64,000 bases of DNA. It comes from Flammeovirgaceae bacterium (GTDB lineage: Bacteria > Bacteroidota > Bacteroidia > Cytophagales > Cyclobacteriaceae). The notes under the pieces are model-generated. The model saw only the letters and a list, made by a program, of their open reading frames with translations. It was not told the DNA's origin and made no database searches. Of this stretch, positions 53,276 through 62,111 are shown piece by piece. The stretch is taken from positions 1-64,000 of the forward strand of contig JACJYU010000004.1 in the NCBI GenBank assembly GCA_020635915.1. Reading direction: 5' to 3'. Numbering within the stretch: position 1 is the stretch's first letter; every line of letters begins with the position of its first letter. Position numbers and translations under genes: made by a program.

Positions 53276-54118
53276 TTAATAATCCCCGATGGTCTCCTCC
53301 AACTGGCCAAGGGCCTCGGCCAGTTGCGCATCGTTTGGGGCTATGCCATGCCACTTGTGTGAGCCGGTCATGAAGCCAACACCGTGGCCCATTTCGGTTT
53401 TCATTAGATTCATCACCGGCTTGCCTTTGCCGGTAAGGGTCTTGGCAAGTTTCACCGTCTTGATCACTTCCTCCAGGTCGTTGCCGTTGCATTCTATGAC
53501 CTCCCACCCAAAGGCTTTCCATTTTGCCTTCAGGTCCAACAGGGAAAGGACTTTGTCCACCGGCCCATCTATTTGCTGGCCATTGTAGTCGATAGTGGCG
53601 ATGAGGTTGTCCACTTTGTTGTGGGCGGCATACATGGCGGCTTCCCACACCTGGCCTTCCTGCTGCTCCCCATCGCCCATCAGGACAAACACATGGCGGT
53701 TGTCGTTGTTTAGCTTTTTGGTTTGGGCAGCCCCGATGGCCACCGACAGCCCCTGTCCCAGCGACCCGGAGGCTACCCTGATGCCGGGGAGGTGCTCGTG
53801 GGTGGCAGGGTGGCCCTGGAGCCTGCTGTTGAGCTTCCGGAAAGTGGCCAGCTCTTTTATGTCGAAATAACCGGACCGCGCCAGGGTGGAATACCACACG
53901 GGCGAAATATGGCCGTTGGAAAGGAAGAAAAGGTCTTCACCGGTACCCTCCATGTTAAAGCTTTTGTCGTGCTTCATGATTTCAAAATAAAGGGCAACGA
54001 AGAACTCGGTACATCCCAGGGAGCCACCGGGGTGCCCCGACTGGCAGGCGTGCACCATGCGTACGATGTCCCTCCTGATTTGGGAGGTGAGCTTCTTAAG
54101 GGTAGCAAGATCGGCCAT
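53276..54118 (-). CDS. Transketolase, N-terminal subunit
   Basis: 280 residues from ATG 54118 (MADLATLKKLTSQIRRDIV). Thiamine diphosphate half: CQSGHPGGSLGCTEFFVAL, MGDGEQQEGQVWEAAMYAAHNKVDNLI (GDG...N motif) and GWEVIECNGND. Transcribed before its partner; splitting into two genes is common in several phyla. Confidence 0.95.
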   Translation of the reverse strand: MADLATLKKLTSQIRRDIVRMVHACQSGHPGGSLGCTEFFVALYFEIMKHDKSFNMEGTGEDLFFLSNGHISPVWYSTLARSGYFDIKELATFRKLNSRLQGHPATHEHLPGIRVASGSLGQGLSVAIGAAQTKKLNNDNRHVFVLMGDGEQQEGQVWEAAMYAAHNKVDNLIATIDYNGQQIDGPVDKVLSLLDLKAKWKAFGWEVIECNGNDLEEVIKTVKLAKTLTGKGKPVMNLMKTEMGHGVGFMTGSHKWHGIAPNDAQLAEALGQLEETIGDY

Positions 54119-54216
54119 TTGAAAAGTGGTTAAGTCGCGAAGATGTGCGAATTTTATAAACCCTGCAAAGCAATTGGCTGGCAATGCAGCGATGGGCGCA
54201 AATTAAAATAATGGCC

Positions 54217-54774
54217 CTACTTTGCCTTCTTCCTGGCGGCCTTTTTGGATGGTTTTTTAGCCGCCTTCTTTTTTGGTGGCGATTTCCTTGTCCGGCTGCT
54301 TTTTGCCGGCCCCTCCGGGCCGGAGGGGCTTAGTATTTGTTCCGTATGGTTCTTGGTGTCCACCTTTTCGATGATTTTTTCGATTGCCCCTTTTTCGTCA
54401 ATGATAAATGTAACCCTGGCGGTGCCCATGTATTTACGGCCGTACATTGATTTTTCCACCCAGGTTCCATACTTGGCATGGGCCACCTTGTCCACATCAG
54501 CGAGCAGGCGGAAAGGCAGGTTTTGCTTTTCGATAAATTTTTGGTGTGATTTCTCTGTGTCCGTGCTTACCCCGATTACTTCATATCCTTTGCGCTGAAG
54601 CCCCCTATAGTTGTCCCTCAAATTGCAGGCCTCGGCCGTACAGCCGGGGGTCTGGTCTTTGGGATAAAAGTAGAGGATTACCTTTTTTCCTTTGAAACCC
54701 GAAAGGGAAACCTGGTTCCCGTCCTGGTCGGCCACCTTGAAATCCGGTGCTTTTTGCCCAACTTTTAGTGCCAT
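54217..54774 (-). CDS. bcp: BCP-type peroxiredoxin with a basic histone-like tail
   Basis: 185 residues. Residues 1-150 are a complete bacterioferritin-comigratory peroxiredoxin: YFYPKDQTPGCTAEACNLRD with peroxidatic Cys in PGCT and resolving Cys 5 residues later, ITEKSHQKF and VTFIIDEKG. The last ~35 residues (SSRTRKSPPKKKAAKKPSKKAARKKAK, quoted in pieces: SSRTRKSPPKKK, AAKKPSKKAARKKAK) are Lys/Ala/Pro-rich like the H1-like protein at 20.4 kb. BCPs normally end near residue 150. The tail could hold the enzyme on DNA. It ends before the M23 gene by 3 bp in operon order. Confidence 0.9.
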   Translation of the reverse strand: MALKVGQKAPDFKVADQDGNQVSLSGFKGKKVILYFYPKDQTPGCTAEACNLRDNYRGLQRKGYEVIGVSTDTEKSHQKFIEKQNLPFRLLADVDKVAHAKYGTWVEKSMYGRKYMGTARVTFIIDEKGAIEKIIEKVDTKNHTEQILSPSGPEGPAKSSRTRKSPPKKKAAKKPSKKAARKKAK

Positions 54775-54777
54775 AGG

Positions 54778-56703
54778 CTAGGGGATTTTTTCCTGGTAAA
54801 TGTTTTCGTTCCCGGCATTGTCGACCACTTTTAGCAATAGGTCGCCACGGAGCGGCACCTTGTCGTCCTTGCGCTCTGCCCAGACCATATTTGTTTTGTA
54901 GTCATAGTTCATCAACAGCCACTCCCCGTTGATACTGGCCTCGTAGTACGCGATGCCGGACAGGTCGTCACGGATTTTAAACCGGGCGGCCGCACCATTT
55001 ACGGCCATTTTCCTGATGCTTGGCGCATTGGTGTCTTCCAGCAGCACGAAATCCCCAAATTCCCTTGAAGTAAAGGTGACCTTGCCATTGGCCCAACTGC
55101 CCCCCATGTATTGGAAGTACCGGCCGGATATACGGTATACCGAAAACTTTTCCGTGTAGGCGCCCCTTGGCTTCAGGGTGATGCTTATGCTTTTGTTGAT
55201 GGGGTAAATGGAATCCCCTATGGAAAATACTTCCCTGTCCTGGTTTGTGTGTGCTACTTTTAAAAAGACAGTGTCGTACAACGAGTTCCTTGAAAAGCCA
55301 ATGTCCACGAGGTCGCTATAGTATTTGTAAGGCACCCCGGCAGGCACCATGTCTTTGAAACCGGTGCGCAGCACCTGGCTGCCCACCTTTATGGAATCCG
55401 GGAGCTTTTTCCTTAGGTCGAACAAAAAGACTTGGCGGTTGTTTCCCGAATAGGCGGGGGGCACACTTTCAACGGAACTGCCAACATACACAACGGCACT
55501 ATCGCCCAAGCCAGTTGAACTGCTTACTTGCAAAATATTTTCCAAGTATTGATAGGTGAGGATTTTCTGAGGGGCGGACAGGCTGCTTGCCGTGGCAGAC
55601 GGGCTGCTGTATTGGAAGGAAAAGCCCAACTGGCTTTGGTTGCCATAGCTGTCTTTCAGGACGATTTTTATGGGCACTTCCCCTGCCTTCACCCGGACCA
55701 GGCCTTTGCCAAGGGTGCCCGAATAATAGTTCAGGCCGTTGCCATCGTCAATATAAAGTTTGTTAAACCGGTCACCGCTGTTTTTCAAAGTGGCATAGTC
55801 CATCAATGCGAGGATGTTTCGCGTCTCCCCGAAATTGACCTTGTCGATTTCCTGGTTGAATATTTTTTGGCCCCCTTCAAACATCTCAATGTAGTTGATG
55901 CCGCATTTTGCGCTTGAGTTGTCCAGCTTATCGTACCCTAGCACCTCTATGCCTATGGTGCCGGAAGCCAAAATGGGGAATGGCAGCTTGTAGTCGTTGC
56001 CCTCCCTGGACACATAAAATTCAAACCTTCCAAACTGGCCATTTATCCTGGAGCCTATATCCATGGTTTTGAAGGCAACCTTTCGAACGGTAGGCGGGAG
56101 GTTGTCCACCACTTCCCCAAAGTTGAACAGGAGGGGGTTTAGCGCCTCATTGTTTTTGTCCCTTATGTCAAAGTGCAGGTGCGGCCCGCTGGAGCCGCCC
56201 GAGTTGCCCGAGAAGGCCACAGTGTCCCCTTTTTGAACTTTGAAAGTTTCAGGCCCAAAGAACAGGTTGATGTCAAATGATTTTTTCCTATACTGCTCGT
56301 TGCGCACATAATCGGCAATCCTTTTTTCAAAACGATCAAGGTGCCCATATACGGTGGTCTGCCCGTTGGGGTGGGTGATGTAGAGGGCGTTTCCATACCC
56401 ACCTGTGCCAATGCTTACCCGCGAAACGTAACCTTGCTGTGCGGAAAGCACCGGCACCCCAATACGGCCATTGGTGCGCACGTCAATGCCGGAGTGAAAG
56501 TGGTTGCTGCGCAGCTCGCCCATGGTGCCCGCCAGGAGGTTTGGGGTCCCCGGTTCCAGGGGAAAAAGATAGCTGCCCTCGCCCGTGTTTTTTTTCTCCA
56601 GGTGGTCTTCGGGGGCACTGAATTGTGCCATGGAAGGCCCCGATAAAACAAGGCAAGCAAAAAGAACAAAATTATTTAACCTCAACATCCAACAACTTTT
56701 CAT
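54778..56703 (-). CDS. M23 metallopeptidase (LytM-type), exported
   Basis: 641 residues from ATG 56703; ATG 56688 (MLRLNNFVLFACLVLSG) is equally credible. Signal peptide, then an M23 domain near residues 40-190: NHFHSGIDVRTNGRIG, YGNALYITHPNGQTTVYGHLD and the HLHFDIRD zinc/catalytic motif. The remaining ~440 residues are beta-rich without known domain. Cuts peptidoglycan cross-links or regulates amidases at the envelope. The start lies inside the end of the FAH-family gene; bcp follows 3 bp after its stop. Confidence 0.9.
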   Translation of the reverse strand: MKSCWMLRLNNFVLFACLVLSGPSMAQFSAPEDHLEKKNTGEGSYLFPLEPGTPNLLAGTMGELRSNHFHSGIDVRTNGRIGVPVLSAQQGYVSRVSIGTGGYGNALYITHPNGQTTVYGHLDRFEKRIADYVRNEQYRKKSFDINLFFGPETFKVQKGDTVAFSGNSGGSSGPHLHFDIRDKNNEALNPLLFNFGEVVDNLPPTVRKVAFKTMDIGSRINGQFGRFEFYVSREGNDYKLPFPILASGTIGIEVLGYDKLDNSSAKCGINYIEMFEGGQKIFNQEIDKVNFGETRNILALMDYATLKNSGDRFNKLYIDDGNGLNYYSGTLGKGLVRVKAGEVPIKIVLKDSYGNQSQLGFSFQYSSPSATASSLSAPQKILTYQYLENILQVSSSTGLGDSAVVYVGSSVESVPPAYSGNNRQVFLFDLRKKLPDSIKVGSQVLRTGFKDMVPAGVPYKYYSDLVDIGFSRNSLYDTVFLKVAHTNQDREVFSIGDSIYPINKSISITLKPRGAYTEKFSVYRISGRYFQYMGGSWANGKVTFTSREFGDFVLLEDTNAPSIRKMAVNGAAARFKIRDDLSGIAYYEASINGEWLLMNYDYKTNMVWAERKDDKVPLRGDLLLKVVDNAGNENIYQEKIP

Positions 56704-57286
56704 TTTCAATAAAGGCGGACAGCCGGTTTCCCAAGGCCACGGGCCCCACGCCCTGGGGCGTGCCGGTAAAAACCAAGTCCCCGGTTTTTAAGGTAAAAAA
56801 TGTAGACAAATAAGAAACAATATAATCGAAGTCAAAGAGCATGAGGCTGGTGTTCCCCTGTTGTTTGGCCACACCATCCACCTCCAGGCTAAAGTTGATG
56901 TCCTTCAGGTCGTTGAACTTGCCTACCGGCAGAAAAACATCCGACACCGGGGCGGACCCATTGAAGCCCTTGGCAATGTCCCAGGGCAGGCCTTTTTCTT
57001 TGGCCTTTTGTTGTAAGTCCCTTGCCGTAAAGTCAATCCCGATCCCTATGCTGTCGTAATATTTGTGTGCAAATTTTTTTTCTACGGCTTTTCCCTCTTT
57101 CGAAATTTTCAACACCAGTTCCACCTCATAATGAATGTCTTTGGAGAAGGCGGGGTAATAAAAAGGGGCATTCTTTCGGATAAGGGCCGTGTCCGGTTTT
57201 GTAAAGATAACGGGCTCATCAGGGCGCTCATTGTTCAATTCCGAAATATGTGCTGCATAATTGCGTCCTATGGCAAAAATTCTCAT
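56672..57286 (-). CDS. Fumarylacetoacetate hydrolase-family protein
   Basis: 204 residues from ATG 57286 (MRIFAIGRNYAAHISELNN). Short FAH form: FTKPDTALIRKNAPFYYP, the metal-binding IHYEVELVLKIS (E-x-E) and DFDYIVSYLSTFFTLKTGDLVFTGTPQGVGP. Likely an acylpyruvate or oxaloacetate-type hydrolase/decarboxylase. First of the three-gene unit FAH-M23-bcp. Confidence 0.92.
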   Translation of the reverse strand: MRIFAIGRNYAAHISELNNERPDEPVIFTKPDTALIRKNAPFYYPAFSKDIHYEVELVLKISKEGKAVEKKFAHKYYDSIGIGIDFTARDLQQKAKEKGLPWDIAKGFNGSAPVSDVFLPVGKFNDLKDINFSLEVDGVAKQQGNTSLMLFDFDYIVSYLSTFFTLKTGDLVFTGTPQGVGPVALGNRLSAFIENEKLLDVEVK

Positions 57287-57375
57287 CCTGGCTGTTTTCT
57301 TCCACAAAATTATGAACAATAAACAGGCGAAAACGTTTTTTGGGGCTTTTTTATGACTTTTTTGATTTGTGGCAG

Positions 57376-57383
57376 TAACTTTG
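57376..57383 (+). promoter_or_regulatory. -7 box of the M48 peptidase gene
   Basis: TAACTTTG, 20 bp before the ATG at 57404; the upstream partner is not clear. Confidence 0.4.
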
Positions 57384-57403
57384 CTGTAAGCCAATAGCAA
57401 GTT

Positions 57404-58198
57404 ATGACCCGCTCATTTGTCCTTTTGTTCGCCCTTCTTTTTTTATATGCCTGTGCCACCGTTCCCGTAACCGGCCGGAAGCAGGTGAGTTTGGTTTCCA
57501 ACGCGGAGATCATCCAGATGGCCTCCGCTCAATACCAGCAGGTGTTGAAGGAAAGCCAACTCTCTTCCAACCAGGAACAGACCGCCCTGGTAAAGAAAGT
57601 GGGCAACAAAATCAAAACGGCTGTTGAACAGTACATGGCCAGCAAAGGGGCCTCTTCCGAATTGGCCGGGTTCCACTGGGAGTTTAACCTTATCCAGGAT
57701 GACGAAACGGTAAATGCCTGGTGCATGCCCGGGGGCAAAGTTGCCTTCTATACCGGCATTATGCCCATCTGCCAAGACGAAGCAGGCGTGGCCGTGGTAA
57801 TGGGGCACGAGGTGGCACATGCCATCGCCAACCACGGCAGGGAAAGGATGAGCCAGGGGTTGATCGCACAATTTGGGCTGGGCACTTTAAGTGCGGCCAT
57901 GGGGCAAAACCCTACTGCCACACAAAGTATTTTTATGCAAGCGGTAGGCGTGGGCACAAACGTGGGCATGCTAAAATTTTCGCGCAGCCATGAGTCCGAG
58001 GCCGACCATATCGGGTTGATCTTCATGGCCATGGCCGGTTATGACCCCCACGATGCCCCGAAATTTTGGGAGCGGATGTCGTCATTGAGCGGTGGGCAGC
58101 AGCCCCCGGAGTTCCTGTCCACGCACCCTTCCCATGAAACGCGTATCCAGGACCTGGAAAGATGGATACCTGAAGCCATGCAGTATTACAAGAAGTGA
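57404..58198 (+). CDS. M48-family metallopeptidase lipoprotein
   Basis: 264 residues. Signal with lipobox LYAC, so probably anchored to a membrane. Zinc motif HEVAHAIANH with second Glu in SHESEADHIG; MPGGKVAFYTGIMP precedes it. Resembles LoiP/YcaL-type periplasmic proteases for misfolded outer-membrane proteins. The start follows the -7 box by 20 bp. Confidence 0.93.
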   Translation: MTRSFVLLFALLFLYACATVPVTGRKQVSLVSNAEIIQMASAQYQQVLKESQLSSNQEQTALVKKVGNKIKTAVEQYMASKGASSELAGFHWEFNLIQDDETVNAWCMPGGKVAFYTGIMPICQDEAGVAVVMGHEVAHAIANHGRERMSQGLIAQFGLGTLSAAMGQNPTATQSIFMQAVGVGTNVGMLKFSRSHESEADHIGLIFMAMAGYDPHDAPKFWERMSSLSGGQQPPEFLSTHPSHETRIQDLERWIPEAMQYYKK

Positions 58199-58288
58199 GG
58201 TGCGCGGCAAGCGCTTAACGTCTTTTGGTTTTTTACATTAGGCTAGGCAAAACCAAATGTGCTTGAATAAAAAATGGCGCCACGATTA

Positions 58289-59092
58289 TTATTTGTTAAA
58301 GCCACTCAATTTGATTTCCGTGATCTTGCGCTTGGTGTCCAAAGGAAAATCCCCCTTCATTATCCAGTCATAGTAAGAAGGCTCGTCTTTTAACACCTGC
58401 AGCAGAAGCTTGTCCTTGTGCTTGCCAAAATTCACAATCACTTCCCCTTTTCCGTTTTTGATCATCCGGCCCGCCAGGTCCACCATATTGGAGGTAGTCA
58501 ATTGGTGCAATGCCCCTATATCGTTTTTTATCTTTCCCAATTCGTTCCCTAGGTTGTCCACCACCGGCTGGTTTTCATATTTGGAGATTTGTGCCAATAA
58601 CACCTTCATGGTGGCTTCGGTATCGGCCTCGGCAGAGTGCGAGTTTTCCAACTCCTGGTGGCAGTAGAACCGGTAGGCAGCGGCCAGGTTCCTTTTCTCC
58701 ATCAGATGGTAGATTTTTTGAACATCCACGATTTTCTTGCGGTCGTAATCGAATTCCATTCCCGCCCGCAGGAACTCCTCCACCAGCATGGGCACGTCAA
58801 ACTTAATGATATTGAAGCCTGAAAGGTCGGCCCCCTCAAAAAGGCGGGCATAATCTTTTGCCACCTCCTTAAAAGAGGGCTTGCCGGCCACATCCTTGTC
58901 ATAAATGCCATGCACCGCGGAAGACTCCACAGGAATGGGAATGCCCGGGTTGATGCGGTTGGTTTTTTTTACCACTTCCCCATTGGGCATCATTTTTATC
59001 ACCGCTATTTCTATAATGCGGTCGTGGATAATGTTCGTCCCGGTACTTTCCAGGTCGAAAAAGCAAATGGGCACTTTAAGGTTTAGCTGCAT
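58289..59092 (-). CDS. DnaQ-like 3'-5' exonuclease
   Basis: 267 residues from ATG 59092. DEDDh motifs: ICFFDLESTGTN, GFNIIKFDVPMLVEE and the HSAEADTEATMKVL His/Asp. A C-terminal part (~175-267) continues beyond the exonuclease domain with a predicted helical segment (FGKHKDKLLLQVLKDEPSYYDWIMKGDFP), a pattern seen in Bacteroidota exonucleases of this type. Likely proofreading or RNA/DNA trimming; not the canonical epsilon subunit by neighbours. Confidence 0.9.
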   Translation of the reverse strand: MQLNLKVPICFFDLESTGTNIIHDRIIEIAVIKMMPNGEVVKKTNRINPGIPIPVESSAVHGIYDKDVAGKPSFKEVAKDYARLFEGADLSGFNIIKFDVPMLVEEFLRAGMEFDYDRKKIVDVQKIYHLMEKRNLAAAYRFYCHQELENSHSAEADTEATMKVLLAQISKYENQPVVDNLGNELGKIKNDIGALHQLTTSNMVDLAGRMIKNGKGEVIVNFGKHKDKLLLQVLKDEPSYYDWIMKGDFPLDTKRKITEIKLSGFNK

Positions 59093-59155
59093 GGTGCAAG
59101 TTATGGTTAGGGGTTGGTGGAACAAGGGTTGGATGGCCAAAGGGCGCCATGGCAC

Positions 59156-60091
59156 TCACCTCCCTCGGCTTTCGTCCACGCCTTTGAAACTGGGCAGTGC
59201 TTTGTAAAACTGGTCGTTGGTAATACCGATTTTTTTCAGCAATTCCCTGGCGGCCGATATATTTTGAAGGTTTTGCTTCCCTGAGAGTTGGGTGGGGACC
59301 CTGTCCTTGCCCGGCACCACAAGGTATACCACCCCATTTTCAGTAACGTGTTCGTGCGTGCCATATCCGATGGGCAATACGTCTGGCCTTTCCTTGCCAG
59401 CTATCTTGCCAAGGGTCTCCACCTCTTTATTATAAATAATCGTGCCCCCTTTGGGGGAGGCATCGGCCAGGCGACCTATCTCCCGTTCGGCCTCTACCCG
59501 GGTGCCCAGTTGTGGAATATCCGTGATCACGGCTATGTGGTGCTGGTAATTCAGAAAAGAAGGTGTGGGGTCCACCGCTGAGCTGTTCTTCTCCGCCCCC
59601 TCGATCAGGATGATGGGGGCATCATCGGTAAGCCTTGCCCTGCTTTCCAGCCCTTCCGGGAGGGTGCCCATTACATAATCGAACTTTCTGTGGAAGAATG
59701 AGAGTACATGGGCGATCAATGCCAAAAGGGTTGCTTTTTCATTTCCACCACAGGCCATAATACGCTGTTTGTCAACACATTGTGCGTATATAAATGCAGG
59801 AAAGGATTGGACCGGCAGGCCGAGGGATTGCGCCCGGAGCAACTCGGGGTTGTCCTCCCGGGCGCCCGGCCCAAGTATTGCCAATTGGATGGAAGCGTCA
59901 ATTTTTTCAGGGTGCCACCCCATGGACGAGGGCAGCAGTTGGTGCTTGCCCAACTGGTCCTTGGCCTGGCCTTCGATATTGTCGCAGGAGACGGAGACAG
60001 CGTGCCCTTGCCGGAGCAGCATGGTGGCCAGGTCGGCCAATAGGCTTCCTTCAATGGCTATAAAATGGATTTTTCGTGAAGGGGACATCAA
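59156..60091 (-). CDS. Degenerate Mur-ligase (Mpl-like) homologue
   Basis: 311 residues, against ~450 for Mpl/MurC. The N-terminal domain follows Mpl (KIHFIAIEGS, SMGWHPEKID, AILGPGAREDNPELLRAQSLGLP), but the GGS glycine is replaced by Glu. The ATP loop, GGSHGKTT in active enzymes, reads GGNEKAT (115-121); EGDEY reads EGAEK. The central WDH region is gone. It re-joins the family at NLQNISAARELLKKIGIT and stops at SFKGVDESRGR, without the C-terminal domain. The frame is intact. A pseudoenzyme or a gene in decay; ligase activity is not expected. Confidence 0.75.
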   Translation of the reverse strand: MMSPSRKIHFIAIEGSLLADLATMLLRQGHAVSVSCDNIEGQAKDQLGKHQLLPSSMGWHPEKIDASIQLAILGPGAREDNPELLRAQSLGLPVQSFPAFIYAQCVDKQRIMACGGNEKATLLALIAHVLSFFHRKFDYVMGTLPEGLESRARLTDDAPIILIEGAEKNSSAVDPTPSFLNYQHHIAVITDIPQLGTRVEAEREIGRLADASPKGGTIIYNKEVETLGKIAGKERPDVLPIGYGTHEHVTENGVVYLVVPGKDRVPTQLSGKQNLQNISAARELLKKIGITNDQFYKALPSFKGVDESRGR

Positions 60092-60337
60092 ATACCGTAT
60101 TAATAGTTGAAGGCCAAGTTAAAAAAAGGTATTGAAAAACAATGATAACCAACACCCTGTGTGTGATACAAGTACCTGCTATTGCCGCGGGGCCATGGGT
60201 TTGGTTTTAAAGTATCCATATCAAAGTGAAATAAAAAGTTTTAGGTTGCAATTTATTCACAATTGCACATGTTTTAATGTGGGCAACTTGTTTATCGAAA
60301 CTTTTTGGAACAGGACCACGGACATGGTTACATTGAT

Positions 60338-60345
60338 TAGGTTTG
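60338..60345 (+). promoter_or_regulatory. Possible -7 box of dnaB
   Basis: TAGGTTTG, 43 bp before ATG 60388. No upstream partner at the right distance. Confidence 0.3.
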
Positions 60346-60387
60346 TTGCCCAAGTTAAAAAACAAGCAGCCCAACAACCACTATTGT

Positions 60388-61914
60388 ATGGAGCAAAGAT
60401 CGAAGTCATTGAGGCCAAGTTCCGCTTACGGGGCAGGAAGTAAACCGGGAAAAGCGTTGGTAAGGGACATTACCGAAGGCCTTGGTAAACTTCCGCCTCA
60501 AGCACTTGATCTGGAAGAGGCCGTACTGGGCGCCTTGATGTTGGAAAAAAACGCGTTGACGGCCGTGGTTGAGTTCCTCCGGCCGGAGCATTTCTATTCC
60601 GATGCGCACAGTTTGATTTATGGGGCGATCATTGACCTCTTCAAGGCCTCCGATCCGGTGGACATGCGCACGGTGGTGTCGCAACTGCGCAAAAACGGAA
60701 AGCTCGACCTGGTGGGCGGGGCCTATGCCATTGCCGAGTTGACTTCCAAAGTAAGTTCTGCCGCCAACATCGAATACCACTCCAGGATCATCATAGAGAT
60801 GGCCATCAAGCGCAATTTGATCGAGATTGCCTCCCAGGTCCACCACGATGCCTATGAGGATACCCATGATGTCTTTGAATTGCTGGACAAGACGGAGCAA
60901 TCCATCTACCAGATAGCGGATGCCAACCTGAGGAAGAATTACGACAACATGAAGTCGCTGATGTTCCAGGCCACCCAGGAAATCCAGGAGAAGCGCAACC
61001 ACAAGGATGGCCTTACGGGTGTGCCCAGTGGTTTCTCCCGCCTGGACAGGATCACTTCCGGGTGGCAAAAATCCGATTTGATCATTATTGCCGCCAGGCC
61101 CGGTATGGGCAAGACCGCGTTTGTGGTTTCGGCCCTGAGGAATGCCGCAGTGGATTTCAATTTCCCCGTGGCCATTTTCAGTTTGGAGATGGCCTCCATT
61201 CAATTGGTGAACAGGCTGATTTCCGCTGAGGCGGAACTGGAATCCGAAAAAATAAGGAAAGGCAACATCCAGGAGTTTGAGTGGCAGCAGTTGGTGCATA
61301 AGACCAACCGGCTTTCCACTGCCCCTATATTTATTGACGATACCCCCGCCTTGTCCATTCTTGAGCTGAGGGCAAAATGCAGGCGGCTGAAAGCCGAGCA
61401 TGACATTCAATTGATTGTGGTGGATTACCTACAGTTGATGAAAGGCGAGATCGGGGGAAACCGCGAGCAGGAGATCGCCTCCATTTCCAGGGCGCTAAAG
61501 GGGGTGGCCAAAGAATTGAACGTGCCGGTAATTGCCCTCTCACAATTGAGCCGCGGTGTCGAAACCAGGGGAGGGGACAAGCGGCCGCAGCTTTCCGACC
61601 TGCGCGAGTCCGGCTCCATTGAACAGGACGCGGACATTGTCATGTTCCTCTACCGGCCCGAGTATTACAAAATAACGGTGGATGAGGATGGCATGCCCAC
61701 GCAGGGAATGGCGGAGGCCATCATTGCCAAAAACAGGAACGGGTCGCTGGAAAATGTAAAGCTGAAGTTTATCGGCAAGTATACCAAGTTTACCGATTTT
61801 GACGGGCCTGCCCATGAGAACCCATTTTCCGGTATGATTACCAAAGAGAGCCGGCTGAACCGGTTTGACCCCCCTGAAGGGCCGCCCCCCCCTGACGATG
61901 AAACGCCTTTTTAG
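60388..61914 (+). CDS. dnaB: Replicative DNA helicase
   Basis: 508 residues from ATG 60388 (MEQRSKSLRPSSAYG); a TTG 45 bp upstream is unlikely. N-terminal DnaB domain (PPQALDLEEAVLGALMLEKNAL), then a RecA-like helicase with Walker A ARPGMGKT, IFSLEMAS, VVDYLQLM and DLRESGSIEQDADIV. It unwinds DNA ahead of the fork as a hexamer. No intein. The C-terminal end is Pro/Asp-rich. The 296 bp upstream (60092-60387) contain no other gene. Confidence 0.96.
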   Translation: MEQRSKSLRPSSAYGAGSKPGKALVRDITEGLGKLPPQALDLEEAVLGALMLEKNALTAVVEFLRPEHFYSDAHSLIYGAIIDLFKASDPVDMRTVVSQLRKNGKLDLVGGAYAIAELTSKVSSAANIEYHSRIIIEMAIKRNLIEIASQVHHDAYEDTHDVFELLDKTEQSIYQIADANLRKNYDNMKSLMFQATQEIQEKRNHKDGLTGVPSGFSRLDRITSGWQKSDLIIIAARPGMGKTAFVVSALRNAAVDFNFPVAIFSLEMASIQLVNRLISAEAELESEKIRKGNIQEFEWQQLVHKTNRLSTAPIFIDDTPALSILELRAKCRRLKAEHDIQLIVVDYLQLMKGEIGGNREQEIASISRALKGVAKELNVPVIALSQLSRGVETRGGDKRPQLSDLRESGSIEQDADIVMFLYRPEYYKITVDEDGMPTQGMAEAIIAKNRNGSLENVKLKFIGKYTKFTDFDGPAHENPFSGMITKESRLNRFDPPEGPPPPDDETPF

Positions 61915-62027
61915 GGACCAACCATAACGCCAACGGGTGTTTGTGCAATTTGGCCATGGGCCCCAAGGTTGGAGGATAAACCTGAATTGTCTTTTTTATC
62001 TCCTAAACGATTTGTATATTAAGCATC

Positions 62028-62111
62028 ATGAAACCGCAATTTACATGCTTCGTGCCCAACGACATGATAATATTGGGCGCTTCCATATGACCACCTGAAA
62101 TCCATTATTAA
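62028..62111 (+). promoter_or_regulatory. Leader element B upstream of the MDR oxidoreductase
   Basis: Core 62055-62111 aligns without gaps to 20955-21011 upstream of ggt. It holds a 20-codon frame (62028-62090) ending ATGATA...TCCATATGA, and GCCCAA/TTGGGC (62054-62059, 62073-62078) that can form a hairpin. The element ends at the base before the ATG at 62112. Confidence 0.55.

Noticed and set aside
53214..53897. Minus-strand frame of 227 codons inside the transketolase N-subunit
   Set aside because: It is a shifted frame over a well-conserved gene; its product is Gly/Arg/Pro-rich with no pattern.
58220..58260. TTTGGTTTT / AAAACCAAA inverted repeat between convergent genes
   Set aside because: All A-T and G-T poor in G-C pairs with a 17-nt loop; may be a weak terminator, but not well supported.
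62054..62078. GCCCAAC and ATTGGGC in element B resemble integron attC core sites
   Set aside because: The match is short, the copy at 20955 does not keep it, and no integrase or cassette array is present.
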